NCBI GenBank assembly: GCA_963205235.1
Contig: CAUJIP010000005.1
Coordinates: 1-64,000 of the forward strand
DNA length: 64,000 nucleotides
Source: Pseudomonadota bacterium
GTDB lineage: Bacteria > Pseudomonadota > Alphaproteobacteria > Rhodobacterales > Rhodobacteraceae
Direction of reading: 5' to 3'
Of the stretch, positions 48,520 to 57,948 are shown one piece after another (positions within the stretch are counted from its first letter, which is position 1; every line of letters begins with the position of its first letter). The position numbers and the translations under genes are program-made. The notes beneath the pieces were generated by a model. The model saw only the letters and a program-made list of their open reading frames with translations. It was not told the DNA's origin and ran no database searches.

Positions 48520-50354
48520 TTCTTCCTGGCCTTGCCCGTTGGCGGCGTCGTCTTGTTCGCGGGCACTGCCACTTTGGCCGCAACCTTTGCCGCCTTGGCC
48601 GATCTGATGTTGCCAAAGATGTCGGGCCGTTTCCCGTGGCTCCACATGATCAGGTACTGCTGGGTAAAGGTGATCGTGTTGTTGGTGATCCAGTAGACGA
48701 TCAGGCCGCTGGCAAAACCACCCATCATGAACATGAAGACCCAAGGCATCCACGCGAAGATCGAGGCCTGAACCTGATCGGTGGGTGCCGGGTTAAGCTT
48801 CTGCTGCAGCCACATCGAGATGCCAAGGATCAGCGGCAGGATGCCAAGGAAGATCGTTGCCATCAACGAATGCGGTTCAGGCCCCGCCCAGGGCAACAGC
48901 CCGAAAAGGTTCATGATCGAACTGGGGTCCGGTGCCGAAAGGTCGCGGAAATACCCAAAGAACGGGGCCTGCCGCAGTTCGATGGTGACGTAGATCACCT
49001 TGTAAAGGCTGAAGAAGATCGGGATCTGGAACAGGATCGGCAGACAGCCCGCCGCCGGATTGACCTTCTTGTCCTTGTAAAGCTGCATCATCTCGCGCTG
49101 CAGCTTCTGCTTGTCCTCACCCGCGCGTTCCTTCAGCGCCTCAAGTTCCGGCTGCAATTCCTTCATCCGCGCCATCGAGACATAGGACTTGTAGGCCAGC
49201 GGCAGCACCAGAAGCTTCAGGAAGAAGGTCAGCGCGATGATCGCCAGACCCATGTTGCCGATCAGCCCGTGCAGGAAGTGCAACAGCTTGAAGATCGGCT
49301 TGGTCAGGAAATAGAACCAGCCCCAATCGATCGATTCGATGAAGTTCGGAATCCCGGCTTCTTCTTGATAGGCGCTGATCGTTTCCCATTCCTTGGCCCC
49401 GGCAAAAAGGCGAATGCTGTTCTTCACCTCGGCACCGGGCGCGACGGTCAGCACCGGCTGGCGGATCTCGGCCTGATACTTGTCGCTTTCCGCGATATGC
49501 TTGGTGACTTGGGTGAAGGTTTTGCCCTGTTCGGGAACCAGCACGGTCATCCAGTAGTGGTCGGTAAAGCCGATCCAACCCTCAGCCTCGGCCTGGATGG
49601 TTTCAGAGGCGGCGCGTTCGGCGGGGTCAAGGTCAAGGTCGACGATATCCTTGTAGCGAACCTCTTCCAGCGTGCCGTCAGTCGACCGGACCATGCCTTC
49701 ATGCACGACAAAGATCGACTGCATCGGCGGCAGGCCGTGCCGGGCGATGATGCCATAGGGGTACATCGCGGCAGAGGCCGTTCCGGTATTCCCGACCGTG
49801 TCGGTCACGGTGAAAAGGTATTTGTCGTCCACCGCAATTTCGCGGGTAAACTCCAGCCCCTTGCCGTTGTTCCAGGTCAGGATGACCGGCTTGCCGGGAG
49901 CCAGAGGTCCCGGTGAGGTTGCCGTCCAAAGGGTCTTGGCGTCCGGCAGATCGCCCGCTGCGGTCTCGGCACCCGGGGCCCAGCCGACAATGGCGTAATA
50001 GGGGTCGATTTCGCCAGTGGGTGACAGAAGGCGGACTTCGGGCGAAGCCGGGTCGATCGTCTCGCGGTAGGTGCGCAGCGAAAGATCGTCGATCCGCGCG
50101 CCAACAAGCGAGATCGAGCCGGTCAGGCGCGGCGTGTCGATCACCAGACGCGGCGCTTCGGCACCCGCGTCGCTTTCCGCTGTGGCGGCCGTCGTGTCGG
50201 TTGACGGGACGGCGGTCGGCTCGGTCACGGTGGCGGCGGGATCAGCCACCTCGACTGCGGGCTCCGGCGGCGGGAAGAACACCATCCAGACCAGCATCAC
50301 CAGCGCGCTAAGAACCATCGCGAGGATCAGGTTCTTGTTGTTCTGCTCTTCCAT
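48516..50354 (-). CDS. yidC: membrane protein insertase YidC
   Basis: 612 residues. The first helix (LILAMVLSALVMLVWMVFF) precedes a large periplasmic domain (about 25-350). The conserved insertase core (GWFYFLTKPIFKLLHFLHGLIGNMGLAIIALTFFLK…) continues with PAAGCLPILFQIPIFFSLYKV and ends with a basic tail. It inserts and folds inner-membrane proteins. It heads the minus-strand unit with MOSC and engB. Confidence 0.97.
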   Translation of the reverse strand: MEEQNNKNLILAMVLSALVMLVWMVFFPPPEPAVEVADPAATVTEPTAVPSTDTTAATAESDAGAEAPRLVIDTPRLTGSISLVGARIDDLSLRTYRETIDPASPEVRLLSPTGEIDPYYAIVGWAPGAETAAGDLPDAKTLWTATSPGPLAPGKPVILTWNNGKGLEFTREIAVDDKYLFTVTDTVGNTGTASAAMYPYGIIARHGLPPMQSIFVVHEGMVRSTDGTLEEVRYKDIVDLDLDPAERAASETIQAEAEGWIGFTDHYWMTVLVPEQGKTFTQVTKHIAESDKYQAEIRQPVLTVAPGAEVKNSIRLFAGAKEWETISAYQEEAGIPNFIESIDWGWFYFLTKPIFKLLHFLHGLIGNMGLAIIALTFFLKLLVLPLAYKSYVSMARMKELQPELEALKERAGEDKQKLQREMMQLYKDKKVNPAAGCLPILFQIPIFFSLYKVIYVTIELRQAPFFGYFRDLSAPDPSSIMNLFGLLPWAGPEPHSLMATIFLGILPLILGISMWLQQKLNPAPTDQVQASIFAWMPWVFMFMMGGFASGLIVYWITNNTITFTQQYLIMWSHGKRPDIFGNIRSAKAAKVAAKVAVPANKTTPPTGKARKK

Positions 50355-50710
50355 GCGTCAGCCACCGTTCCGAACATCAGGATCAGCGGTGCTTCAACGA
50401 CAGGGCAGGGCAAAGGTCAAGCGCTTTCGCCCGATTCAGACCCATGTGTCGGGACGATTCAGAGTGTTTGGCGGGCATTCCACAACTGCGGCCCTTGGGG
50501 TTTGGTCAGGGTGGTGTGGCCCGGCAGGGTCAGGGTGGTGCGGCCCGGCAAGGTCGGATCACCTGTCGCCTGCAAGGCCATGCCGTGGGGATCGGCGGGA
50601 TCCCACGGTGTAGGCCGGCCCAGGCGTCGGACTTGCGCCATAGTAGCAAGGCACAGACTTGGAGCCCGCAGCGCCGCCAACAGGGCAACCTCGCCCCACA
50701 TTTCCGGCCC
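50355..50710. other. intergenic region upstream of yidC
   Basis: About 355 bases between two minus-strand genes. It contains a 24-bp tandem repeat (see separate entry) and two copies of CGATTCAGA near 50430 and 50452. An 80-codon minus-strand frame across the repeat has low-complexity translation and no family. No known RNA gene was recognised. Confidence 0.4.
50504..50551. repeat. 24-bp tandem repeat, two copies
   Basis: Units 50504-50527 and 50528-50551 begin GGTCAGGGTGGTG and end GGCCCGGCA plus one base. They differ at two positions. A partial third unit starts GGTC at 50552. Confidence 0.85.
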
Positions 50711-52204
50711 TTACCGGGCGCGCATTTCAATGCGCAGCGCCCGCGGCAGTCTTTCCCGGTGCTGGCGCAGCCAACTGGCAACCTCTTCCGGCGGCAGGGG
50801 TTTGGAAATCACATAGCCCTGCACATGCCCGCAGCCAAGCTGCGCCAGCATGGCGTGTTCGGCCTGCGTCTCGACCCCTTCGGCCAGCGATTCCAGGCCA
50901 AGCTGTTCGGCCAGCGCCAAGATCGCCGTCACCAGTTTCTGCTGGTCGCGGATATAATCGACCCCGCGCACGAAGCTGCGGTCGATCTTCAACCGTTGCA
51001 GCGAGAATTGCCGGATCGAGGTGATCGACGCGTTGCCGGTGCCGAAATCATCCAGATCGACACCGCAGCCCATCAGGGCGATCCGGTCAAGGTTGCGACG
51101 GATGATATCGTCATCGACCCCGGCCACCACCGATTCCAGCACCTCTATCGTCAATCGTCCCGGCGGCAGGCCATGTGCGTCCAGAGCCCAGGCCAGCCGG
51201 TCAGGCAGCTGCGGATCGCGCAGGTCTTGCGGCGAAAGGTTGACCGACACTGCTGGCACGGCAAGCCCGGCACGGTTCCACTCGGCAAGGGCCGAAAGCG
51301 ACTGGTTCAGCATCTCACGGCCAAGAAGTTCCATCAGGTCGGTGCCTTCCAAGGCGGGCAGGAAATCGCCGGGGGCCAGCACGCCGCGGTCGGGGTGGTG
51401 CCAGCGCGCAAGCGCCTCCATTCCCGAAACCTCGCCGCTGTCGGTGGAAACCTGTGGCTGGAAATGCGCCCGTATCTGACCGGCATCAATCGCTTCGGCA
51501 AAGCCCGACCGCAGCCTGTCGCGTGTTGCTCGGATCAGGGCAAGGTCGTCGGTATAGGCCCGAATCGCCCCGGGCCGGTGACGCATCGCCTCATCTGCGG
51601 CGATCTGGGCCGCCTCAAGCAGGGCACGTCCGGTTTCGGCATTGATCTGGCGGGCGTGGCAAAAGCCGATGCAGCACGAAAGCTGAACCGAGATATCGCC
51701 AACGACCATCGGCTGTTGCACGACCAGCTGCATCCGGCCCGCAATCCGCACCATGCCTTCAAGGTCAAGCCGCTGCGACGGGGCCAGAACCACCACAAGA
51801 CTGCCGTCTTCCAACGGGAAAAGCCTGTCGCCCGGTCGCATGGCCCCCCGGATGCGCCCGATGCAGGCGGCAAGAACCTCGGACTGCAGGGTTCGGCCAT
51901 GGCGATCACAAATCCGGGAGGGGTCATCGAACTGGACGACAAAGCACCCGGTCTGGCGCGGGCCTTCGCTGCGATCATGCAACGCAGCCTCAAGCCGGTC
52001 GATCACCTGATCCGAAGCGGCCTTGCTGCCCGGCCAGGGCCAAGACCACACAGCAACCAGCACCAGCACCGGAAGCCCGACCGCAAGGGCCAGAAGCGCC
52101 AGGTCCCCCAGAAACCAGTAGACCGCTAGGGCAAGCGCCGACAGGAAACCGGCAAGGCCGGAATGCCGTAAAAGGACAGTGGACCGCATCGAACCAGGCA
52201 GCAT
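50711..52204 (-). CDS. EAL domain cyclic-di-GMP phosphodiesterase with degenerate GGDEF
   Basis: 497 residues from ATG 52204. Two N-terminal helices are followed by a GGDEF-like domain whose signature is lost (FPLEDGSLVVVLA in place of GGDEF). The EAL domain keeps GMEALARWHHP, the NLSPQDL Asn, IEVLES Glu, DLDDFGTG and AEGVET, so phosphodiesterase activity is expected. A TTG-start extension to 52231 is less likely. It is not visibly coupled to its neighbours. Confidence 0.9.
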   Translation of the reverse strand: MLPGSMRSTVLLRHSGLAGFLSALALAVYWFLGDLALLALAVGLPVLVLVAVWSWPWPGSKAASDQVIDRLEAALHDRSEGPRQTGCFVVQFDDPSRICDRHGRTLQSEVLAACIGRIRGAMRPGDRLFPLEDGSLVVVLAPSQRLDLEGMVRIAGRMQLVVQQPMVVGDISVQLSCCIGFCHARQINAETGRALLEAAQIAADEAMRHRPGAIRAYTDDLALIRATRDRLRSGFAEAIDAGQIRAHFQPQVSTDSGEVSGMEALARWHHPDRGVLAPGDFLPALEGTDLMELLGREMLNQSLSALAEWNRAGLAVPAVSVNLSPQDLRDPQLPDRLAWALDAHGLPPGRLTIEVLESVVAGVDDDIIRRNLDRIALMGCGVDLDDFGTGNASITSIRQFSLQRLKIDRSFVRGVDYIRDQQKLVTAILALAEQLGLESLAEGVETQAEHAMLAQLGCGHVQGYVISKPLPPEEVASWLRQHRERLPRALRIEMRAR

Positions 52205-52278
52205 CCCGATACCCCGCGCATAACGGGCCAATGGCCCTTGGACGGGGTCAACCTAGGGGAATGTTCCTGATTAGTTCG

Positions 52279-53160
52279 TTAACGCTCAGCCGAAAGTTGC
52301 GAAGAATTTTCGCTATCAGCCAAGGCGGTTGTCGCGGCGGTCACAAGGCCGGCAAAATCAAAAAGCTCCGGGTCCGCCAGATGCGAGGGGCGCACATTCA
52401 TCAACGACCGGAACATCACCTGCCGTCGCCCCGGCGTGCGGGCTTCCCAGTCATCCAGCAGCTTCTTGACCTGCGCACGCTGCAGGCCTTCCTGACTGCC
52501 GCAAAGGTCGCAAGGAATGATCGGATAGTTCATCGCCTGGGCAAAACGGTCGCAATCCGCCTCGGCGACAAAGGCCAGTGGACGGGCCAGAAATAGATCG
52601 CCCTCTTCGTTCAACAGGCGCGGCGGCATGCTGGCAAGGCGGCCACCGTGGAACAGGTTCATGAAGAAAGTCTCAAGAATATCATCGCGGTGATGGCCCA
52701 GAACGACGGTCGAGCAACCCTCTTCCCGCGCGATCCGGTAAAGATTCCCGCGCCTTAGCCGCGAACAGACGGCACACATCGTGCCGCCGGGCTTGGTCTT
52801 GTCGATCACGATGGAATAGGTGTCGCGGTATTCGATCCGGTGCGGCACGCCCATCCGGGTCAGAAAATCCGGCAGCACGGTCGCGGGGAAACCGGGCTGG
52901 CCCTGATCAAGATTGCAGGCCAGAAGGTCCACCGGTAACAACCCGCGCCATTTCAGCTCATGCAGGATGGCCAGAAGCGTATAGCTGTCCTTGCCGCCCG
53001 ACAGACACACCAACCAGCGGTCGCCCGGTTTGGCCATGCCATAGGTTTCAATCGCGTCGCGGACGTCCTGCACAAGGCGTTTCCTAAGCTTGCGGAACTC
53101 CAGCCCCTTCGGCGCGCCATGAAACAGGGGATGGATGTCGTCGTCAGCGTCGTCAAGCAT
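52279..53160 (-). CDS. ttcA: tRNA 2-thiocytidine(32) synthetase TtcA
   Basis: 293 residues from ATG 53160 (AAAGGG upstream). The PP-loop is [14 protein letters not shown]. The two CxxC motifs that ligate the Fe-S cluster are [11 protein letters not shown] and [27 protein letters not shown] completes the family pattern. The enzyme thiolates C32 in tRNAs reading arginine and serine codons. Confidence 0.96.
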   Translation of the reverse strand: MLDDADDDIHPLFHGAPKGLEFRKLRKRLVQDVRDAIETYGMAKPGDRWLVCLSGGKDSYTLLAILHELKWRGLLPVDLLACNLDQGQPGFPATVLPDFLTRMGVPHRIEYRDTYSIVIDKTKPGGTMCAVCSRLRRGNLYRIAREEGCSTVVLGHHRDDILETFFMNLFHGGRLASMPPRLLNEEGDLFLARPLAFVAEADCDRFAQAMNYPIIPCDLCGSQEGLQRAQVKKLLDDWEARTPGRRQVMFRSLMNVRPSHLADPELFDFAGLVTAATTALADSENSSQLSAER

Positions 53161-53219
53161 GGGCAACCCTTTCAGGATGCGCCCTTATGCCAGAGGCACG
53201 GACGAAGGGCAAAGGGCCG

Positions 53220-53284
53220 CTCCTCGCTCGCTTTGCAGAGCTTGTCGCTGGTTCAGCGAAGAACGCTGCAAAGCAAGCGATGAG
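53220..53284. repeat. long imperfect inverted repeat between ttcA and an SDR gene
   Basis: Arms 53220-53249 and 53255-53284, 30 nt each, pair at about 23 of 30 positions around a GGTTC loop. Both arms hold the string GCTTTGCAG or its complement. No T tract follows. It lies in the short gap after the SDR stop, so it may stabilise or terminate that message, or be a REP-like element. Confidence 0.75.
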
Positions 53285-53291
53285 CGCCCCG

Positions 53292-54023
53292 TCAGACGTG
53301 CTGCGCGCCGTTCACCTCGATCTCGGCACCCGAGATGTAACTGGACTGGTCCGAACACAGGAACCAGATCACGTCCGCCACTTCCTTCGGCTGACCCAGC
53401 CGCTGCATCGGCAGTTTTTCCACGATCTTGTCGGTGCCGGGCGACAGGATCGCGGTCTCCACCTCTCCCGGCGCAATCGCATTCACCCGCACGCCCAAGG
53501 GCCCGAAATCATGCGCCATTTCCCGCGTCAATGCCGCAAGCGCCGCCTTTGACGTGGCATAGGCCGCCCCTGCAAACGGATGCACCCGCGACCCGGCAAT
53601 CGAGGTGACATTCACAATCGAGCCCTTCGCCGCCGTCAGTTCATCTTTCAACCCCCGCGCCAGAATCACGCTGGAGAAGAAGTTGACGTGGAACACATGG
53701 CCCCAGGTCCGCAGGTCGGTCTCCAACGTGTTCAGCCGCGCTCCACCCGGTCCTTTTGGACTGATTCCGGCATTGTTTACAAGAGCATGGATCTTGCCGC
53801 CGACCTTGGCCTTGATCGTCTCGATGGCCGCAATCGTCTTGTTCGGATCGGCAAGGTCAATCTCGATATGGTTCGCCTCACCCCCCGGCCAAGGGCAGCG
53901 CGGGTCGAAGGGCTGGCGTGAGCAGGTCAGAACCCGCCACCCCTCGGCACCGAACCGCTTGACGGTCGCGTGGCCGATACCCCGGCTGGCGCCGGTCAGG
54001 ACAAGAGTTTTCTGCTCGGACAT
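53292..54023 (-). CDS. SDR family oxidoreductase
   Basis: 243 residues from ATG 54023 (AAGGAG six bases upstream). Cofactor loop [14 protein letters not shown], catalytic S in VTSIAG, Y and K in YATSK, and the C-terminal [16 protein letters not shown]. Typical classical SDR of about 250 residues; substrate unknown. It is divergent from argB across 114 bp. Confidence 0.9.
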   Translation of the reverse strand: MSEQKTLVLTGASRGIGHATVKRFGAEGWRVLTCSRQPFDPRCPWPGGEANHIEIDLADPNKTIAAIETIKAKVGGKIHALVNNAGISPKGPGGARLNTLETDLRTWGHVFHVNFFSSVILARGLKDELTAAKGSIVNVTSIAGSRVHPFAGAAYATSKAALAALTREMAHDFGPLGVRVNAIAPGEVETAILSPGTDKIVEKLPMQRLGQPKEVADVIWFLCSDQSSYISGAEIEVNGAQHV

Positions 54024-54137
54024 CTTGGTCTCCTTTCCCGCCAAGCTACGCCTGCCAGCATGGAAGGCAAGGCTTGCCCATTATGGCTTGGCGGGGGGGC
54101 GGAAAAGTCCTATGCGGCGATAAGACCGGAGGCCCCC

Positions 54138-55037
54138 ATGAAACAGCAGACCCTGACCATGTCCGACGCCATCACCACCGCCAAGATGCTGTCCGAGGCG
54201 CTACCGTATCTGCAGCGGTTTGAAGGCGCAGTTGTCGTGGTCAAGTTCGGCGGCAACGCGATGGGCGATGATGCGGCGATGGCAGAGTTCGCCCGCGACA
54301 TCGTGTTGATGAAGCAGGTCGGGGTACACCCCGTTGTGGTCCACGGCGGCGGGCCGATGATCAACGACATGCTGAACAAGCTGGGGATCAAGTCCGAATT
54401 CGTGCGCGGCAAGCGGGTCACCGACAAGGCAACCGTGCAGGTCGTCGAGATGATCCTGTCGGGCCTTGTCAACAAGCGGATCGTGCAGGCGATCATGGAT
54501 GCGGGGGGCCGGGCTGTCGGGATTTCCGGCAAGGACGACGATCTGATGGTCTGTGAGGCTGACGACCCCGAGCTTGGCTTTGTCGGTCGCCCGGTGGAAA
54601 TGAACGTGCAGGTGCTGCGCGATCTGTACAATGCCGGGATCATTCCTGTGGTGGCCCCGGTCGCTACAGGCATGAAAGATAACGAAACTTTCAACGTGAA
54701 TGGCGATACGGCGGCGGGCGCGATTGCCGGTGCCCTGCAGGCGGACCGCTTGCTTTTGCTGACCGATGTGCCGGGGGTCAAGAATGCCGCCGGTGAGGTG
54801 ATGACCAACATCACCCCGGAGGAGATTCGCCAGATGACAAAGGATGGCGTGATCTCGGGCGGCATGATCCCCAAGACCGAAACCGCGCTGATGGCGATTG
54901 ATCAGGGAACGCGGGCGGTGACCATTCTGGATGGCAAGGTGCCGAACGCCTGCCTGTTGGAACTGTTCACCGACCACGGCGCCGGGAGCCAGATCCGAAG
55001 CACCGAACCGCGGATCAAGCCCCACGTCCGGCGCTGA
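54138..55037 (+). CDS. argB: acetylglutamate kinase
   Basis: 299 residues from ATG 54138 with GGAGG at 54128-54132. Motifs: [13 protein letters not shown] (phosphate binding), [33 protein letters not shown] and SGGMIPKTE. It performs the second step of arginine biosynthesis. In related genomes argB commonly follows engB; here engB lies 6.4 kb away and points the other way. Confidence 0.97.
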   Translation: MKQQTLTMSDAITTAKMLSEALPYLQRFEGAVVVVKFGGNAMGDDAAMAEFARDIVLMKQVGVHPVVVHGGGPMINDMLNKLGIKSEFVRGKRVTDKATVQVVEMILSGLVNKRIVQAIMDAGGRAVGISGKDDDLMVCEADDPELGFVGRPVEMNVQVLRDLYNAGIIPVVAPVATGMKDNETFNVNGDTAAGAIAGALQADRLLLLTDVPGVKNAAGEVMTNITPEEIRQMTKDGVISGGMIPKTETALMAIDQGTRAVTILDGKVPNACLLELFTDHGAGSQIRSTEPRIKPHVRR

Positions 55038-55081
55038 TTGGCGTTCTGGGGGTTAACCGACGGAAACCGTTGCGTTTTCCG

Positions 55082-55135
55082 CGTCTTCCTTCCGTCTTGA
55101 AAACGTCTTCCTTTCGTCTTCCATTTTGGAAGACG
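55082..55135. repeat. cluster of CGTCTTCC repeats ending in a hairpin
   Basis: CGTCTTCC occurs at 55082, 55104 and 55115, with a near copy CGTCTTGA at 55093. The inverted copy GGAAGACG at 55128-55135 makes an 8-bp stem with the third copy around an ATTTT loop. It is placed 45-100 bp after argB and could act as its terminator or as a binding array for the next promoter. Confidence 0.7.
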
Positions 55136-55181
55136 CGGGATGCGTTAACCTGTTCCGGCGAATCGGGGGAAAGGATGCGCG

Positions 55182-55973
55182 ATGCCGAATGAACTGATCT
55201 GGCGGCTTGGCACTTTCCTGACCCTCTTCGCCCTGTTCGCAGCACTTGAGGCATGGGCCCCACGACGGCCCCGCAGCCAGCCGCAGGCGCGGCGCTGGGC
55301 GACCAATCTGGCGATGACGGTGCTGAACACGCTGGCCTTGCGGGGGCTGGCAATCCTTTTGCCGCTGCTTGCGATCGGCGCGGCGCTGGACGCGGAAGCG
55401 ATGGGTTGGGGGCTGTTGAACCGGGTCGGCTGGCCAGGGTGGGTGGAACTGGGTCTGACGGTGCTGGCGCTGGATTTCGCGATCTGGGCGCAGCATCTGA
55501 TCACCCACAAGGTGCCCGTCTTCTGGCGGTTCCACCGGGTCCACCATGCCGACCGCGACATGGATGTGACCACCGGCTTCCGCTTTCATCCGGTGGAAAT
55601 CCTGGCCTCGATGCTGTTGAAGATCGTGCTGGTCTATCTGCTGGGGCCTTCGGCGCTGGCGGTGCTGGTGTTTGAAATCCTGCTGAGCGGGACGGCCCTG
55701 TTCAACCATTCCAATCTGGCGCTTCCGTCCTGGCTGGATCGGGCGGTCCGGTTGGTGCTGGTGACTCCGGACATGCACCGCGTGCATCATTCCATCCATC
55801 GTGCCGAGCATGACAGCAATTACGGCTTTGCCCTGTCGCTTTGGGACCGGATTTTCCGGACCTATGTGGCAGAACCGAAAGCAGGACAGGACGGCATGAC
55901 CGTGGGGCTGGAATGGCAGGACAACAGACCGACGCGGCTGGGATGGGCGCTGTGGTTACCCTTCCGGCGCTAG
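55182..55973 (+). CDS. fatty acid hydroxylase/sterol desaturase family membrane protein
   Basis: 263 residues, four or so helices. The histidine boxes of the di-iron centre are HLITHK (about 106), HRVHHAD (about 118), and HRVHHSIHRAEHDSNYG (about 208). Relatives hydroxylate lipids, sterols or carotenoids. A substrate cannot be given. The next gene starts 31 bp inside the end of this one. Confidence 0.88.
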   Translation: MPNELIWRLGTFLTLFALFAALEAWAPRRPRSQPQARRWATNLAMTVLNTLALRGLAILLPLLAIGAALDAEAMGWGLLNRVGWPGWVELGLTVLALDFAIWAQHLITHKVPVFWRFHRVHHADRDMDVTTGFRFHPVEILASMLLKIVLVYLLGPSALAVLVFEILLSGTALFNHSNLALPSWLDRAVRLVLVTPDMHRVHHSIHRAEHDSNYGFALSLWDRIFRTYVAEPKAGQDGMTVGLEWQDNRPTRLGWALWLPFRR

Positions 55974-56602
55974 ATGCGGCACTGGCTGCCGAGCAGCTTG
56001 AGGTGCTGGGCGGGTTTGCCGTGGCCGAAAGTGAGGCAGGTTTTCCCAAGGGGACGCGGACCCTACTGATGCTGGGACCGCGTGAGCCGGGGTTCTGGCC
56101 GCATCTGAAAGCCTCGCCCGAATGGGACGGTACCCCCGACCCCGTGGATCGTTGGTCGCGCCGGGTGATCGGGCGGATTGCCTGCGATCTGGGGGCGAAG
56201 GCGTTGTTCCCCTTTGGCGGGCCGCCGTATCACCCGTTCTACCAATGGGCCCTGCGGAGTGGCCGTGTCTGGGACAGCCCTGTCAAGCTGCTGGTGCAGG
56301 CGGATCAGGGCCTGATGGTCAGCTTTCGCGGGGCCTTGGCGTTGAAAGACGTGGTCCCGGTGCCGCCCCCCGCGACCCGCCCATGTGACATCTGCTCCGC
56401 CCCTTGCCTGACCGCCTGTCCCGCCGGGGCATTGACCGGAGAAGGCTATGACGTGCCTGCCTGCCATCGGTTTCTGGACGGGCCCGACGGGAAAGATTGC
56501 ATGATGGGCGGTTGCCGGGTTCGCCGCGCTTGCCCGGTGTCGCAGACCTATGCAAGACTGCCTGAACAGTCGGCCTATCACATGGGGCAATTTCACAAAT
56601 GA
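55943..56602 (+). CDS. 4Fe-4S dicluster ferredoxin-like protein
   Basis: 219 residues from ATG 55943. The first two thirds have no named domain. Near residue 150 comes CDICSAPCLTACP and then DCMMGGCRVRRACP, two Cys sets typical of an eight-iron ferredoxin and similar to the C-terminal part of epoxyqueuosine reductase QueG. The overlap with the hydroxylase gene suggests that it could supply electrons to it; this is inference. Confidence 0.75.
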   Translation: MGAVVTLPALDAALAAEQLEVLGGFAVAESEAGFPKGTRTLLMLGPREPGFWPHLKASPEWDGTPDPVDRWSRRVIGRIACDLGAKALFPFGGPPYHPFYQWALRSGRVWDSPVKLLVQADQGLMVSFRGALALKDVVPVPPPATRPCDICSAPCLTACPAGALTGEGYDVPACHRFLDGPDGKDCMMGGCRVRRACPVSQTYARLPEQSAYHMGQFHK

Positions 56603-57102
56603 AGCGGTTGATCCTGACGCGGCACGCGAAATCTTCGTGGGACGATCCGATGACGCCCGACCATGACCGGCCCCTGAATGACCGGGGCAAGGCGGCGGCG
56701 GCGGATCTGGGGCAGTGGCTGGCCAGCCGGGACTATGTCCCGCAAGAAGTGCTGTGTTCGGATGCGGTGCGGACCCGGAAGACGTTCTCGGGTATCGCCC
56801 CCGCCTTGCCCGGTGCGCCGGTGCTGGAGCTGAAGCCCGCCCTCTATCATGCCGGGCCGGATGTGATGATGGCCGTCTTGAAACATGCCTCGGCAGAGGT
56901 GGTGATGATGATCGGCCACAATCCTGGCATCGGGGATTTTGCCGCCCGGCTGGTGGCCCACGCCCCCGCCAACGCCGATTTCGCCCGCTATCCGACCGGG
57001 GCGACGCTGGTCGTCGATTTCGATATCGCCGACTGGGGGCAGGTTGCCTTTGGGACCGGGGTGACCGTCGATTTCATCGTCCCGCGTGAGATCGTGGCCT
57101 GA
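56599..57102 (+). CDS. sixA: SixA-like phosphohistidine phosphatase
   Basis: 167 residues of the histidine phosphatase superfamily. The phosphoacceptor motif RHAKSSW (residues 8-14), R in LNDRGKAAA, and IGHNPGIGD with the second His are present. It overlaps the upstream gene by 4 bp. SixA removes phosphate from histidine phosphotransfer proteins or PTS(Ntr) components. Confidence 0.88.
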   Translation: MKRLILTRHAKSSWDDPMTPDHDRPLNDRGKAAAADLGQWLASRDYVPQEVLCSDAVRTRKTFSGIAPALPGAPVLELKPALYHAGPDVMMAVLKHASAEVVMMIGHNPGIGDFAARLVAHAPANADFARYPTGATLVVDFDIADWGQVAFGTGVTVDFIVPREIVA

Positions 57103-57164
57103 TCTGTCCACGCAGGGCAGATTTTTCGCCCCAATGATTTCAATGGGTTGGTTGTGGTCATTCA

Positions 57165-57182
57165 GAATTGGTCAACCAATTC
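57165..57182. promoter_or_regulatory. perfect palindrome, candidate GntR/FadR-type operator
   Basis: GAATTGGT-CA-ACCAATTC has 8-bp perfect arms and lies 107 bp before the SDR-photolyase operon. The TGGT…ACCA core is typical of FadR-subfamily GntR sites such as the PdhR box, although that box has a 3-bp centre. A related GGTTGGTTGTGGTCATT lies just upstream. No GntR gene is in the window. Confidence 0.5.
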
Positions 57183-57288
57183 CGCGCCTGACATCCGCGC
57201 CCTGTGATTCCGCCCGCTGGGGCCTCGTGTCGGCTGTGGCCGCCCGCAAAATCCGCGCTATCTGATCGCCAAACCAGAGGAGTGGCAG

Positions 57289-57948
57289 ATGCGCACGCTT
57301 GTCATCGGATCATCGGGCGGGATCGGCGGGGCGATTGCCACGGCGGCGGCGGCGCGGGGAGAGGTTGTGGGCCTGTCGCGCCGGGACGATGGGTTGGACA
57401 TCACGGATGAGGACAGCATTGCCCGACTGATCGGGGGGCTGGAGGGGCCGTTCGATCTGATCGTGGTGGCGACGGGGGCGTTGATCATCGACGGCATCGG
57501 CCCGGAAAAGACAGTCAAGGCGCTGTCGGCCAAGGCTTTGGCGGCGCAGTTCGCGGTGAATGCGATTGGTCCCGCGCTGGTGATCAAACATGCGCTGCGG
57601 CTGATGCCGCGCGACCGGGTGGCGCGGCTGGCGGTGCTTTCGGCGCGGGTGGGGTCGATTGGCGACAATGGTCTGGGCGGCTGGTACGGCTACAGGGCGG
57701 CAAAGGCGGCGTTGAACCAGCTTTTGCACACGGCCGCGATCGAGGCGCGGCGGACGCATCCGCAATCGGTTCTGGTGAGCCTGCATCCCGGCACAGTGGA
57801 AACGACCCTCGCACCCTCGCAACGGGCCGGGCACCCTGCGGTCTCTCCGGCAGAAGCGGCGCGGAACCTGTTGGCGGTGCTGGAGGCCTTGGGCCCCGAG
57901 GCGAGCGGCGGCTTCTTCGACTGGAAGGGCGAGACGGTGCCGTGGTGA
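57289..57948 (+). CDS. SDR family protein, CsgA-like
   Basis: 219 residues. The cofactor loop is GSSGGIGGAIA, the active site is VLSARVGS and YGYRAAKAALNQL. An early NVAG-type motif is replaced by VVATGAL. AGAGGAGTG precedes the ATG. It overlaps the photolyase gene by 7 bp (or 4 with a GTG at 57945), so the two are co-expressed. Substrate unknown. Confidence 0.88.
   Translation: MRTLVIGSSGGIGGAIATAAAARGEVVGLSRRDDGLDITDEDSIARLIGGLEGPFDLIVVATGALIIDGIGPEKTVKALSAKALAAQFAVNAIGPALVIKHALRLMPRDRVARLAVLSARVGSIGDNGLGGWYGYRAAKAALNQLLHTAAIEARRTHPQSVLVSLHPGTVETTLAPSQRAGHPAVSPAEAARNLLAVLEALGPEASGGFFDWKGETVPW

Noticed and set aside
50459-50701. 80-codon minus-strand frame across the tandem repeat upstream of yidC
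   Set aside because: Its repetitive TTLTLPG-like translation comes from the 24-bp repeat, and there is no ribosome site or family. Treated as intergenic.
50444-52129. 561-codon plus-strand frame opposite the EAL gene
   Set aside because: Shadow of the EAL domain gene, with Gln/His/Arg-rich translation.
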